NCBI RefSeq assembly: GCF_964204645.1
Contig: NC_134034.1
Coordinates: 7,623,414-7,687,413, forward strand
Reading direction: 5' to 3'
Origin: Tubulanus polymorphus
Taxonomy: Eukaryota; Nemertea; Palaeonemertea; Tubulaniformes; Tubulanidae
DNA: 64,000 nt
Part shown: one piece after another, positions 8,948 through 18,662 of the stretch
How the letters are laid out: every line of letters starts with the position of its first letter
Numbering within the stretch: position 1 is the first letter of the stretch
Program-made: the position numbers and the translations under genes
Notes under the pieces: model-generated
Database searches by the model: none
Told to the model about the DNA's origin: nothing
The model's input: only the letters and a program-made list of their open reading frames with translations

Positions 8948-9347
8948 AGTAATAGGGAATATGTTGTTTCAGATCAAAGGTCGAACGGTCGAGTTCATTA
9001 AAAACAAAACATGAAAAGTAATTTAAAACTATAATATATTTTCATAACCGTGTGCATTTTATATTAAAACTAAATATTTATTCTAAGATATCAATAATTT
9101 TAAAAGCATATTGTATTGTAAATAAATCAATTGGTCGCTCCACTTCGCTACCGCTCCGCTCCGCGACCAATTGATTTATTTACAATACACACATTCATAT
9201 AATCAAATATATTCAAATAATAATAATATTCAACTGAAATACACACGGTTATGAAAATATATTATAGTTTTAAATTACTTTTAATATTTGTTATTAATGA
9301 ACTCGACCATTCAACCTTTAACCTGAAACAACATATTCCCTATTACT
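8948..9347. repeat. Left terminal 400 bp palindrome
   Basis: Both ends read AGTAATAGGGAATATG inward. The arms pair through AACTATAATATATTTTCATA and its inverse. At the apex CAATTGGTCGC and GCGACCAATTG flank a GC-rich loop of CCGCTCCGCTCC type, strikingly unlike the AT-rich arms. Confidence 0.85.
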
Positions 9348-9443
9348 CTTAAAATATTCATATATATGAATAAAATATAAATGAATAACATATAAATTGA
9401 TAGATTATTCAATATAAAAGTGTGAGCAAAGTGTTAGTAAAAA

Positions 9444-9741
9444 AGTAACGAGTAATTAACGAGCTCTTATAGAATAGATATATAGATATATTTTAAACAT
9501 TATTTCAATATTTATATTTGTATGAGTTAGATTTTTAAACATTAAAAGTGTTAGTAAAGTGTGATTGAAATAATTCATATATAAATCATTGAATATTTAT
9601 ATGCGTTAAATTCTTATTTTCAATATAAAAAGTAACGAGTAATTAACGAGTGAAATAATTCATATTTAAAACAGTGAATATTTATATTTATATGCGTTAA
9701 ATTCTTATTTTTATGTTTAAAAGTAACGAGTAATTAACGAG
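9444..9741 (+). repeat. 20 bp direct repeats upstream of the captured ORF
   Basis: AGTAACGAGTAATTAACGAG occurs at 9444-9463, 9631-9650 and 9722-9741, the last ending three bases before the ATG. An inverted copy is at 10473-10492. Their regular use before the ORF suggests iterons or regulatory sites; the role is inferred. Confidence 0.65.
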
Positions 9742-9744
9742 TTG

Positions 9745-10350
9745 ATGAAAATATCAATTTTAATAACAAAATTACTTATAAATATGAATGAACAGATACT
9801 ACATTTCAAAGATATCGATTTAAATGAATTAGAAAAATATTTTACAATTAAAAATTTCATTCCTATTAAAGATTTGATTAAAACTGCGCGTCTTCGTTTT
9901 CAAGTGAAAAATATTACTGAATTAGTGTTTAAAAATCATTATCTAATGATAGAGTTATCGAATGATAAAGATAAAATCTTATTCAATACAATAATTCCAA
10001 AATTCACAACATTTGATGGAATAGATAAACATTTAATAATTACAGATGAAATGCAATCACTTTTTAATAATGAAAATTCACATAAAACATTATTTTTACA
10101 CTTACGTTATTGCCCATTCAGAGAATGCTATGTTATGTTTTTCAGATTACAAGAAAAGAGATTTATCCCTGACATTCCAAATGAAAAATCATATAAAGAT
10201 GTTGGAATTCAATGTAATTTAGATAATGAAATCGTTGCACCTAAATATAATCCTAATGAAAGCGTTTTATTTAATTGTGGAAAATATTATACTCGAAGCA
10301 ATAAATCACACCATCTTAAATCAAAATATCATAACACATATCAAAGATAA
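9745..10350 (+). CDS. Intact ORF of unknown function in the non-autonomous element
   Basis: About 201 residues are coded from the ATG at 9745; a second ATG at 9784 is preceded by TTATAAAT and resembles the starts of other Polinton genes, so the protein may be ~13 residues shorter. The N-terminal two thirds is a mixed basic/hydrophobic domain rich in Ile, Leu and Lys with no motif I recognise. The last ~30 residues contain CGKYYTRSNKSHHLKSKYH, a degenerate C2H2-like segment similar to the finger endings of the Polinton zinc-finger proteins. The intact frame in otherwise decayed surroundings suggests recent arrival or selection. Confidence 0.6.
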   Translation: MKISILITKLLINMNEQILHFKDIDLNELEKYFTIKNFIPIKDLIKTARLRFQVKNITELVFKNHYLMIELSNDKDKILFNTIIPKFTTFDGIDKHLIITDEMQSLFNNENSHKTLFLHLRYCPFRECYVMFFRLQEKRFIPDIPNEKSYKDVGIQCNLDNEIVAPKYNPNESVLFNCGKYYTRSNKSHHLKSKYHNTYQR

Positions 10351-10358
10351 AAACTAAT

Positions 10359-10430
10359 AACATAACTGATGATTTAAAAACATTAAAACATCATTTTGAT
10401 TTCAGTAACTATCCTGAAAAAATATAAAAT
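10359..10430 (+). pseudogene. Polinton DNA polymerase C-terminal fragment
   Basis: A ~24-codon stretch contains [12 protein letters not shown], identical to the segment just after motif C in the polymerase at 34560-39246. The match then stops. This shows that the element arose by internal deletion from a full Polinton. Confidence 0.75.
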
Positions 10431-10588
10431 AAACTATCCATAAAATATATCTATATATCTATTCTATAAGAGCTCGTTAATTACTCGTTACTTTTTTACT
10501 AACACTTTGCTCACACTTTTATATTGAATAATCTATCAATTTATATGTTATTCATTTATATTTTATTCATATATATGAATATTTTAAG

Positions 10589-10987
10589 AGTAATAGGGAA
10601 TATGTTGTTTCAGGTTAAAGGTTGAATGGTCGAGTTCATTAATAACAAATATTAAAAGTAATTTAAAACTATAATATATTTTCATAACCGTGTGTATTTC
10701 AGTTGAATAATAGAATAATTATTATTATTAAAATATATTTGATTATATGAATTTGTGTATTGTAAATAAATCAATTGGTCGCGGAGCGGAGCGGTAGCGA
10801 AGTGGAGCGACCAATTGATTTAATACAATATGCTTTTAAAATTATTGATATCTTAGAATAAATATGTAGTTTTAATATAAAATGCACACGGTTATGAAAA
10901 TATATTATAGTTTTAAATTACTTTTAATGTTTTGTTTTTAATGAACTCGTTCGACCTTTGATCTGAAACAACATATTCCCTATTACT
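10589..10987. repeat. Right terminal 399 bp palindrome
   Basis: It mirrors the left palindrome, with the same GC-rich apex CAATTGGTCGC...GCGACCAATTG. The outer end is adjacent to the ATTATT duplication and the inner end to CTTAAAATATTCAT on the inverse strand. Confidence 0.85.
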
Positions 10988-10993
10988 ATTATT

Positions 10994-11298
10994 CGTTAAT
11001 GAGATGTGGGATTCGAACCCACCAACCACACAGCAATCTGAAATACTGCACGCCCCACTGCACGCCCATGTGTAATACCGGAGGAGTGTCGGGGACCTCT
11101 GTGGGATTCTAACCCACTCGCCATGCAGGTCGATACCGATGGGGCTGCACTACAGCCATTGAGGGGTTCGAACCCTCCGCCTTCTGAATTGCAAAAACCG
11201 ACCAGCCAGTATGGGGGATCGAACCTACATCTGTTTTTTTGGGGTTAGACATTTAAAAAAAATGTTATTTTAGATTATTATTCGTTTAAAGATATACA
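10994..11298. other. Retroelement leader with several tRNA T-arm-like motifs
   Basis: GGGATTCGAACCC (near 11008), GGGATTCTAACCC (near 11102), GGGGTTCGAACCC (near 11162) and GGGGATCGAACC (near 11214) recur within ~230 bp. Read on the minus strand they are T-stem-loops. Full tRNA cloverleaves are not evident. Confidence 0.5.
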
Positions 11299-12410
11299 AT
11301 GTCGACAGGAGGGGGGACGACGTACGGCGCGGGTGGCTCACAGGAACGACCCGCTGTAAGCAACGACACTGTTCTGCAGGCCCTCTCTGGCATTCGCGAA
11401 CAGGAATACACAGCCACGGCGTTCATGAATTTCTCTATGCTCCCTAAATTTACGGGACGAAACGACCAGTGCGTCTCTGATTGGTTCAAAGGATTTGACC
11501 GTTTGGACGATCTAATGGGTTGGGACGATGACGCTAAAAAGAAACAGTTGTATTGGTTTTTGGCTGGCCCAGCCCTGGTCTTATTTAATGATCTTCGAAT
11601 TGATCAGGGTATCGATGCGAAATATTGCCACTCCCTGGGAGCATATTGTTCATGCATTTTATTCACAATTTAGCCCCAGCTCGTGGGCCTTGGTCAAGGA
11701 GTCGACCTTAACGACTATGAGACAGGGAGAGACACAACCGGTCGATAGGTTTACGGAGGAGATTGATCGTGTGGCCTCAAGTTTGAAATTTTCAGACCAT
11801 CAGAAAAAGATGTTATTAATTAATAACTCCCGCCCTGATATTTCGGTCTATTTGCTGTCACAGCGTCCTACGACGTTTAGGGGTGCATGGGAAGCAGCAA
11901 GGATGGCTGAACATATTGAACAACGAAAGGCTCTGTCGTCCCCCAATGTATCGCAAATTGGGACCGAACCAAATAAGGCGATAGGAGATGTCATGACTGA
12001 GCTACGGGACATGTTTCGCCAGATCATGGACTAACAAAAATCTACCCGTACTCAGCGAAATGATAGAGGGACCTACAATAGTGAGAACCGTCCATCACAA
12101 AGGTCACAAGATGGGCAGGTGGTGTGCTAACATAGTCACGCCCCCGGTCATTACGCCATGAATTTTCAAACTTGGCGTTACGACCAACAAAGGTCACGGG
12201 TCGCGCCAAACCGGGACGCATTTCAGCGTGATATACGCTGTCCCCAAAATTCTGGTAGGGGTCAGTTTCGGCCACAGAATATTGGGCGTGGTTCCCAAGG
12301 GGTTAATCGAACACTTGGTCAGGGAAACGACCAGAGACCTCATCATATGGACCGACAAGGGTGGGGTCGCGCAATGAATGGTCAACTGAGCCCTCGCCAG
12401 ATTCGTTAAG
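11299..12410 (+). pseudogene. LTR retroelement gag, decayed
   Basis: Gag starts at the ATG at 11299 and runs in one frame to about 11610, then continues in the next frame to 12034, so there is one frameshift. The middle contains PWEHIVHAFYSQFSP and a long helical region ending RMAEHIEQRKAL, typical of Ty3/gypsy-like capsid domains. A Q/R/G-rich tail follows the stop at 12032-12034. Near 12120-12166 the pattern C-x2-S-x4-H-x4-F with GHYAMN reads as a CCHC zinc knuckle with its second and last cysteines lost and a TAA within it. Gag packages the RNA genome in virus-like particles. It can no longer work. Confidence 0.7.
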
Positions 12411-12416
12411 AAGGAG

Positions 12417-12942
12417 TGATTATTGGTGGGAGGACACATATTCGGATTATCATAGATATGACAATGACAGTCCGGTAATTGAAAATTATATTTTTGATGA
12501 TGATGATTATTTTGAGGACAATAGGGATGATACATTTGACATGTCATTTGATCAAGGCGACATGCTAGCTGATTCAGTTGACGATTATTTTGAACCTGAG
12601 GAAGACTGTACTGCGTATTACTTTCATGACGATGAGTCTCTTGATTTAGATAGGCTTGTCGGCTCTCACACTCCTTCATTGGGTGCCGATGACGTTTATG
12701 ACATTCAAGATCGTAACTTTGGGGACAGATGGAGGGACAATTCCCAGTTGTCGTTATGTGAAAATTTTCATATGGACCAGGGATCCAATTTTGAGGACAA
12801 CTGGAGGAATAATTCCCAGTTGTCGGTTACTAAAGAGCCTGTAAATAGACACAGGAGGGTCATGTTCGGCGATCCGGTTGAATTGCAGGAGGTACGTACT
12901 AATATGGCGTGCTCGGGTGACAAGTTTGGAATTGATAGGTAA
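12417..12942 (+). CDS. Acidic linker ORF between gag and protease
   Basis: The frame is the same as that of the protease and opens upstream at 12361. The product is strongly acidic (DDDDYFEDN, EPEEDC) with repeats of NSQLS preceded by RDN or RNN. It resembles low-complexity gag-pol linkers, but I know no defined domain. A TAG at 12940 separates it from the protease part. Confidence 0.4.
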
Positions 12943-13086
12943 CACCCTAGAGGGGTTAATGGTCCGACGGTTTCGGCAGAAGATGATCTTTTTAGAGATA
13001 GGAAGTCTCATTTAGATTGTCACGAAGGCGCTTTTGATCAGTATAGGTACCCAGCAACCTCCGAACCAGCAATACAATGTGATCTT

Positions 13087-14172
13087 GTGTCATCACTTTC
13101 AAGTAGTAGTAATAATTCACGATCGGAATGTCTTAATGATCAGAGTAATATGAAAACTATTTTGTTAAAGATATCTAGTCAGGAATCAATGTCGGAGAAT
13201 TTGTGTCACTCGTTTGAAAGGGGACAGAACTTTCCTGTCACCTCAAATGCCAGCCGTTTTCACCATCTAGTTGGGGATGGAATGTCCAATGAACAGGACA
13301 GAGGTCAAGTTGTCCCTACGTCTAAACCGAATATGCCAATCAACGACAATGTTGGGATAGGAGATTCGAACTCCGAGTCCCAACCAACTGTTCACTGTCA
13401 GGAACAACTTCCACATGTTACGACGACTTTAACACGTCACACGTCAACCAATGACATAGGGTCCTTTTCCAGTCGGAACAACACTATTGGACAGGAGGCT
13501 TATTCCCCGTCAATCATGGCAACTGCCACCAACCGAGTGACTGGTAGTCATTTAGGGACACCGTTAAACCTTTTGATTGATACGGGTGCCGAAATTTCTG
13601 TACTGTCAAACAATTACTTCATCAATCATCCTCAGATATCGAATGGCCCTTTGCAGGAGGGACAATTTCAGTCCGCCCGTGGGGTAGATGGTACTAAATT
13701 TGATTTAAAAGGTGTTATTTCCGTAGATTTTGTATTAGGAAATTTGGACGTGTCACATTCTATGTACGTGGTGGATGGAGTCACCTCGGACTTTATTCTC
13801 GGAGCTGATTTCCTGGAACAAAACCAGGCAGTTATCGATTATGCTAAAAAGGCTCTCTTGTTGCCAGGCGCCGACATAATTTACTTTAGTAATGATGTCA
13901 TCTTGGGAAAATCTTCGTCGGTTAAAGTCACGCGTATGACTATTATTCCCCCTTCATGCAATGTCACCGTAGACCGTAAGTGTTTAATTGACAAGTCTCA
14001 GTCATCGATTGCGGTCTCTGAGCCTGTTAATCATTTGAGAATGAGTGATCTCATGAGCGCAAGTCAGTTGTTAGCGTCATGCCATCAAGGCATCGGCTTC
14101 GGGTCACGAACCATACGTCACGACACGTCACCATCTGGGTTTAATTTAATACAGGAGATAAAGACGAGATAA
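13087..14172 (+). CDS. Retroelement aspartic protease region
   Basis: The 361-residue ORF is Ser/Asn-rich for its first ~150 residues, then has NLLIDTGAEISVLS at ~158-171. The DTG is the catalytic triad of retropepsins, and FILGADFL at ~238-245 is the matching distal motif. The enzyme cleaves Gag and Gag-Pol in maturing particles. No reverse transcriptase, RNase H or integrase follows; the frame ends at 14172. The element is thus 3'-truncated or lost its pol. The true start is unclear because the frame was probably joined to gag. Confidence 0.75.
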   Translation: MSSLSSSSNNSRSECLNDQSNMKTILLKISSQESMSENLCHSFERGQNFPVTSNASRFHHLVGDGMSNEQDRGQVVPTSKPNMPINDNVGIGDSNSESQPTVHCQEQLPHVTTTLTRHTSTNDIGSFSSRNNTIGQEAYSPSIMATATNRVTGSHLGTPLNLLIDTGAEISVLSNNYFINHPQISNGPLQEGQFQSARGVDGTKFDLKGVISVDFVLGNLDVSHSMYVVDGVTSDFILGADFLEQNQAVIDYAKKALLLPGADIIYFSNDVILGKSSSVKVTRMTIIPPSCNVTVDRKCLIDKSQSSIAVSEPVNHLRMSDLMSASQLLASCHQGIGFGSRTIRHDTSPSGFNLIQEIKTR

Positions 14173-14895
14173 TCTCTGTGTTTTTCTTTGATTTTAAGGT
14201 ACCCGTATCGGATGTGTGAAGATGAGACCGTCGAGATATGACATCACTAGGATGGAAGAATGTCTTCTTCTGTCAACCGCAATAGATGTTGACGGATACC
14301 CACTGATAGTGACCATATGGAGATGGGGACTTGTTGGGAGGTATCCTGAAACTCGACGCAACTGATAGTATGATAAACCAGCAACTGGTATGATCTGGCC
14401 GAGATGGGTGATACTAATTCGCCGATTGGTCAAATAACGAGGAAACGGAGCGAATATACGACCTACAATAGCGAACTTTGGGCGTTGGTTTTAACGGGTT
14501 GGATTCATGCTCGATGTTAGTCATGCGATTATGGCCATGGTTAGCGGTGATTGTCACCCTCGAAGAATGCGTTTTGCTGTACTAACGACGTAGCAATACG
14601 CGCTGCGAGGAACTGCGGTGGATGACGTCATTCGTCCGTCCATGACGTACCTTGTTGTGGCTGGTAACTATTGCGTCACTTCGCGGTGAATTTCAAACTC
14701 AAACTGTGAACTGTTTTGTGCTTGACATTTTCTTTGTTTAGTGTGCGGAGGCAGCGGTCGCAATGTACTTTTTTCGATTGGGTATCCTGAACTCTAATAC
14801 GCGTTGTTATGATTGAACTTTAAACATTTACTCGTATAGCATGAATTGTGTCTTTTATTGATGTTCTTTTTCAGGATCTGTCTAGGGAGGTTTCA
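14173..14895. other. Unassigned sequence of balanced composition
   Basis: I find no gene here. It may be the retroelement's remaining 3' part or host DNA. It ends abruptly at the AT-rich polymerase fragment. Confidence 0.3.
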
Positions 14896-15361
14896 GCGTG
14901 ATGGTAATTTGATATAACTTGATCCATTTATATTATCATCTTTATAATATGATAAATGATTTTCATCAATTGGTTTTTATTTAGTTAACTTATTATATTT
15001 TGTGTTATGAACATGTAAAGTCATAAATATTATTTCATCAAATATTAAACCTGATCCTTCAAAATATTTCTCTTCTATCTTATTTTTTATTTCAAAATAA
15101 CATTTATATTATATATTGGTTTATCTTCAGATTTTAAAAATTTAACTTAGCCGATATACTAATCTTAGGGTATTCAACATCTATAATTATTCTTATAATA
15201 TTTTTCATATTTTCTAAATGTTTTTTATTTTCATCTAATGTTTTACCTTTATGAAATTAAAATTCAATTGCAGCTGGTCCAATATCACTTTTAAATGCTT
15301 CAGTTATATCTATTTCTTTTTTATTATCTAATGAATTAATATAATTTCTAACATCTTCCAT
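14896..15361 (-). pseudogene. Polinton DNA polymerase N-terminal fragment
   Basis: Reading from 15361, the fragment begins with the motif MEDVRNYI and contains GPAAIEF, VEYPKISIS, KYFEGSG and GSSYIKLP, all aligned with the start of the polymerase gene at 34560. Several stops and a frameshift are present, and the match ends at 14896. Its start codon lies ~28 bases from the boundary of the 2.38 kb repeat, which split it from its neighbouring zinc-finger gene. Confidence 0.75.
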
Positions 15362-15388
15362 GTATGGTCTTATTGTTTAATTTATTTT

Positions 15389-17768
15389 TAGGCCGGCCGT
15401 AGGCTGAGCCTATTACTATACAAATGGAGCGAATTTAAATTACATGGTTTCCACACAAAAGGCTCTTTTGCTTGCCAAGTGAGGGCATATTCGAACAAAT
15501 CACGTTTTTAAGCGTAATCCATTCTCGGAATCGTAGCGAGCAGAATTTTGAAATAGGGTCTCATAAAAATGTTTTCTGCATTTTTCACGAAAGTTAAATC
15601 GGGAAAATTTCAATTTTTATCAGCCAATCAGGAAGTTGTGTCTTCCCTGTGATTGGTTTATCTGAAAATATCAGCAGCTGTTCACGTGAATTATCGCGAT
15701 TTCATTACTGGCGCTTTTGCGCATGACGTCATGTATCAACACGCGACAATACTTCCGCGTTCGCTACGTGTTCGCTGATTGGCCCATTTACTGGGAAATT
15801 CCACAGAAGCCTAATGTGGTTTGTTACAAGCGCTGTGATTGGCCCGACCCGATTCTGGCATGGCTTTAGCTTAGTGGGTTCGAATCCCTTGACGGGTGAA
15901 GATGATGGATCCTATCAATATCTATTGAAACAAATAAGTTTCCCGGTTGGGCAGCCGCGGATATCTACCGGAAGTGTTCTGGTTCGATATTTCGAGGTTT
16001 CTTTGAATTTTGGAGTGATATTGAAATCCGGTAAATACCAGCGGTAGATTGTGAAAACCCATTGCATGATATTTGTATTACTTAGAAAAGCGTCGGGCCC
16101 GCGCCGGGAGTTTTCGTGATTCAAGTAGCACAATAGCCTACTTCTTCGTGTTCGTCCACCTCAATTTTCATTCCGCCGATTTCTGACACGGCTCTGTCCC
16201 CGTCGGCGCTGTGATTGGACTTTCGTACCACCAAAATTTTTTATTTCTATATCAGGGAGGTCTGGAGAATAAAAAAGTCAAAATTTGGATATCACATAGG
16301 CCTGATTTCATCGAATAAGTCGACCATGGTCGTTACGTTTCCGTACTTATTACCACCTAAAACCGTCTGAACAATTTTGTCACAACCAACATTTCGTTTA
16401 CAGAAATCAGGGTTCACGTGAACCCGCGGTATCGTCTACTGTTTTACTTCCGGGTTTTATTTTAAGATTTAAAATTGTATTTCAAGATCGATTTCTATGA
16501 AATCTTTAGTTGATTTGGTGTTTGGGAGGAATTTTTATTTGCTCTACAGAAAATTCATCCTTGACAATTGCGCAAGGTTCGCGAAAAAAATGGTTTTACC
16601 AAATCGGGTGTATGATCTTGATATGCTAATTAGCCATGTGCCCGAATTGCAAATTCAATCAAATTTTATTCTGCCAAAAAAATGTTAAATACAATTCGCT
16701 TTCCGAGAGTTAATGGTATGCTGCATGGAACAAAGTTGTTTTGAGATGGGTCTTGAAGCTATTGAGGTCGAGAGATAACCATCTAGATAGTTCGTGAGAG
16801 TTCCAAAGTTTTGAAGAGGCTTCAAGGTAATGTCTTGATATTTGGTTTATACGTCTATCTACCCTAGACACATCTTCAGGCTAAAAACTGGCCCTGTCAG
16901 ATTCAAGATGGCCGACTGGCAGCCATTGTTGTTCGCCAAAATCAGCACTTTTTACACATTTTTGAAGTTTTCGAGGGAAATTTTGAAGACACTTTTATCA
17001 ATAACCTTGATCATTCGTATATATTTGTTTCCCCCGAGGGCCCATCGGCATGAGAAAAATTGGGTCGATCGGACTCAAGATGGCCGTACTGTAACCTTTT
17101 TTGTTCCCAAAAATGTCAATTTTGGCCTGAATTCTGAGTACTGTAGCTTTCTAATGGTGTGCCATGTTTCATTGCAATTTGTAATGGGTATTCTTTGGAA
17201 AGGGATCTTTTATATCCGAGAGGGTATTTTTGACCAGGCAATTATGACGCACTTGGCGGCCATCTTGGAGTCATCAGTACTCATTCGTAGGTGGAAAAAA
17301 GTTTTTCCACATCATAATTGATACTTAAGCATATTTTGCTACTATAATTAATTGGAAAGTTGTAGCTCATGACATGTTCTATGATCGAGGTGAGTTTCAA
17401 GCTCATTGGTTTTTGTTTATGGCCACCAGGGGGCGTTGAACAATACAATAACTTAGTATATCTATATTACATTCATATGCATATTTTGCTACCACAATCA
17501 ATTGGAAAGTTGTAGCTCATGACATGGTCTATGATCTTGGTGAGTTTCAAGCTCATTGGTTTTTGTATATGGCCACCAGGGGCGTTGAACAATACAATAA
17601 CTTAGTATTTCTATATTACATTCGTTCCTGCTGTCTGTGTTAACACACGATTTTACTATGTAAATGATATCGAGCAGGGAGTGTATATCGATAAATATAA
17701 CCCACAGATTACATCATTTATAAAAAGCAAATCTGACAGGCTGGCCATTGTGCCCCTTGGGGCTCTTG
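15389..17768. repeat. 2.38 kb dispersed repeat, copy A
   Basis: This is an inverted near-copy of 47061-49442. One end reads GGCCGGCCGTAGGCTGAGCC, the other GCCCCTTGGGGCTCTTG. It contains a T-arm-like GGGTTCGAATCCC near 15877 and two ~120 bp internal repeats with CCCCTGGTGGCC-like strings on one strand (17380-17620). Long ORFs within it look like chance. It sits between a Polinton zinc-finger gene and its polymerase. I do not recognise the superfamily. Confidence 0.85.
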
Positions 17769-18097
17769 TTTATTCTTTTAATTGCCTTCTGTTTCTTATC
17801 ATTATCTTTATCAAAATAATCTTCACCTAAAATATCATTATTCATATTTCTAATATGACTTTTAGATTTTAAATGTTCTTTATAATATATTTTGTTACTG
17901 AATGATTGATTACATGTACAACATTTATATATTTCTTTTTCATTCTTTAATTCATCTAATTTAGTTTCTAATATATCATCTTTATATTCTAATTTCAATT
18001 TATTTTCTAAATGCGTTTTAGTTTTATTGTGTCTTGCTTTTTGAGATTCATCTATATTGATTTTACTTCTCGGGCAGTAGTACTTATTTGCTTCCAT
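17769..18097 (-). pseudogene. Polinton C2H2 zinc-finger protein, 3' end replaced by the repeat
   Basis: The frame opens at 18097. It has a first degenerate finger (YYCPRSKI...H) and a second, C-x2-C-x12-H-type finger with CCTCNQSFSNK and KSKSH, then LGEDYFD. It is syntenic with the finger gene at 32870-33223, which ends in LGKDYFD. Beyond 17769 the frame runs into the 2.38 kb repeat, which supplies a foreign tail. Nucleic-acid binding is inferred. Confidence 0.7.
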
Positions 18098-18133
18098 TTT
18101 AATATCAAATTTTTTATTAAAATTGATTTTATC

Positions 18134-18481
18134 TCATTCAAAATCTATATCATGGTGCCCTTTTTCATTCTTACCTTTATAAGCTTATATGAAATAGAAA
18201 TCACCTGACCATAATTCTTCTAAATCTTCACTTGATAATCTATGAAATCTATCTGGATAATATGTTCTGAATTTATATTTATTTCCTCTTTATTCTTCAT
18301 ATTCTAAGTGGATAACTAATTTATCGCCATATTTGTTAGTAACTATATCAATATGTGTAATTCAATATTTCTTATGAATTGTTAATTCTGTTAACTTCTT
18401 AAATTTATAATCTACAGATTTGACATATGTAGTATCTTTAATTCTATCTAAGAATTCACTGTGTATTTGTTTACTCTCCAT
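18134..18481 (-). pseudogene. Small conserved Polinton protein, left-behind copy
   Basis: This 116-codon frame has at least three internal stops. Motifs TNKYGDKLVIHLEYE, YYPDRFHRLSSEDL and KGHHDIDFE match the decayed gene at 53576-53892 (YGEK, LPDKWVSLSTEEL, DGHHDLE). It is the outermost gene before the palindromic terminus at 18541. I know no function. Confidence 0.6.
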
Positions 18482-18540
18482 TTCAATAACATTTTTTAAA
18501 TTAAAATTGATTTTAGAAGTTATTAGATGAATATTTTAAG

Positions 18541-18662
18541 AGTAATAGGGAATATGTTGTTTCAAGTCAAAGGTTGAAAGGTCGGAAAATAAATTCGAGT
18601 GTGCGAGAATTTATTTTTCGACCTTTCGACCTTTGGCTTGAAACAACATATTCCCTATTACT
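18541..18662. repeat. 122 bp terminal palindrome of a Polinton fragment
   Basis: Both ends read AGTAATAGGGAATATGTTGT inward and pair almost perfectly around the apex GAGTGTGCGAG. The inner flank ATGAATATTTTAAG is the same as at 6957-6970 and 10575-10588. Host-like sequence starts at 18663. It marks the terminus of the minus-strand fragment 14896-18540. Confidence 0.85.

Larger units (their letters stand above)
8948..10987. mobile_element. Non-autonomous Polinton derivative, 2040 bp, TSD ATTATT
   Basis: The element is flanked by ATTATT at 8942-8947 and 10988-10993, a 6 bp duplication as expected for a Polinton integrase. Inverted arms of ~550 bp run from 8948 to about 9497 and from about 10438 to 10987. 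Each arm contains a complete ~400 bp palindrome with AGTAATAGGG at both of its ends. The interior holds one intact ORF and a fragment of polymerase sequence. It is inserted between the LTR leader and gag of a retroelement. It lacks integrase and must have been moved in trans. Confidence 0.85.

Noticed and set aside
15400-15425. Polinton terminus suggested by CCTATTACTAT
   Set aside because: The string lies inside the 2.38 kb repeat in both copies and is not flanked by Polinton termini.
15850-15900. tRNA gene suggested by GGGTTCGAATCCC
   Set aside because: Only a T-arm-like string is present; no D-arm, anticodon arm or acceptor stem pairs with it.
16842-17321. 159-codon ORF in the 2.38 kb repeat
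   Set aside because: Copy B is broken in the same region and the frame shows no domain; the related repeat at 54.6-55.1 kb does not keep it.
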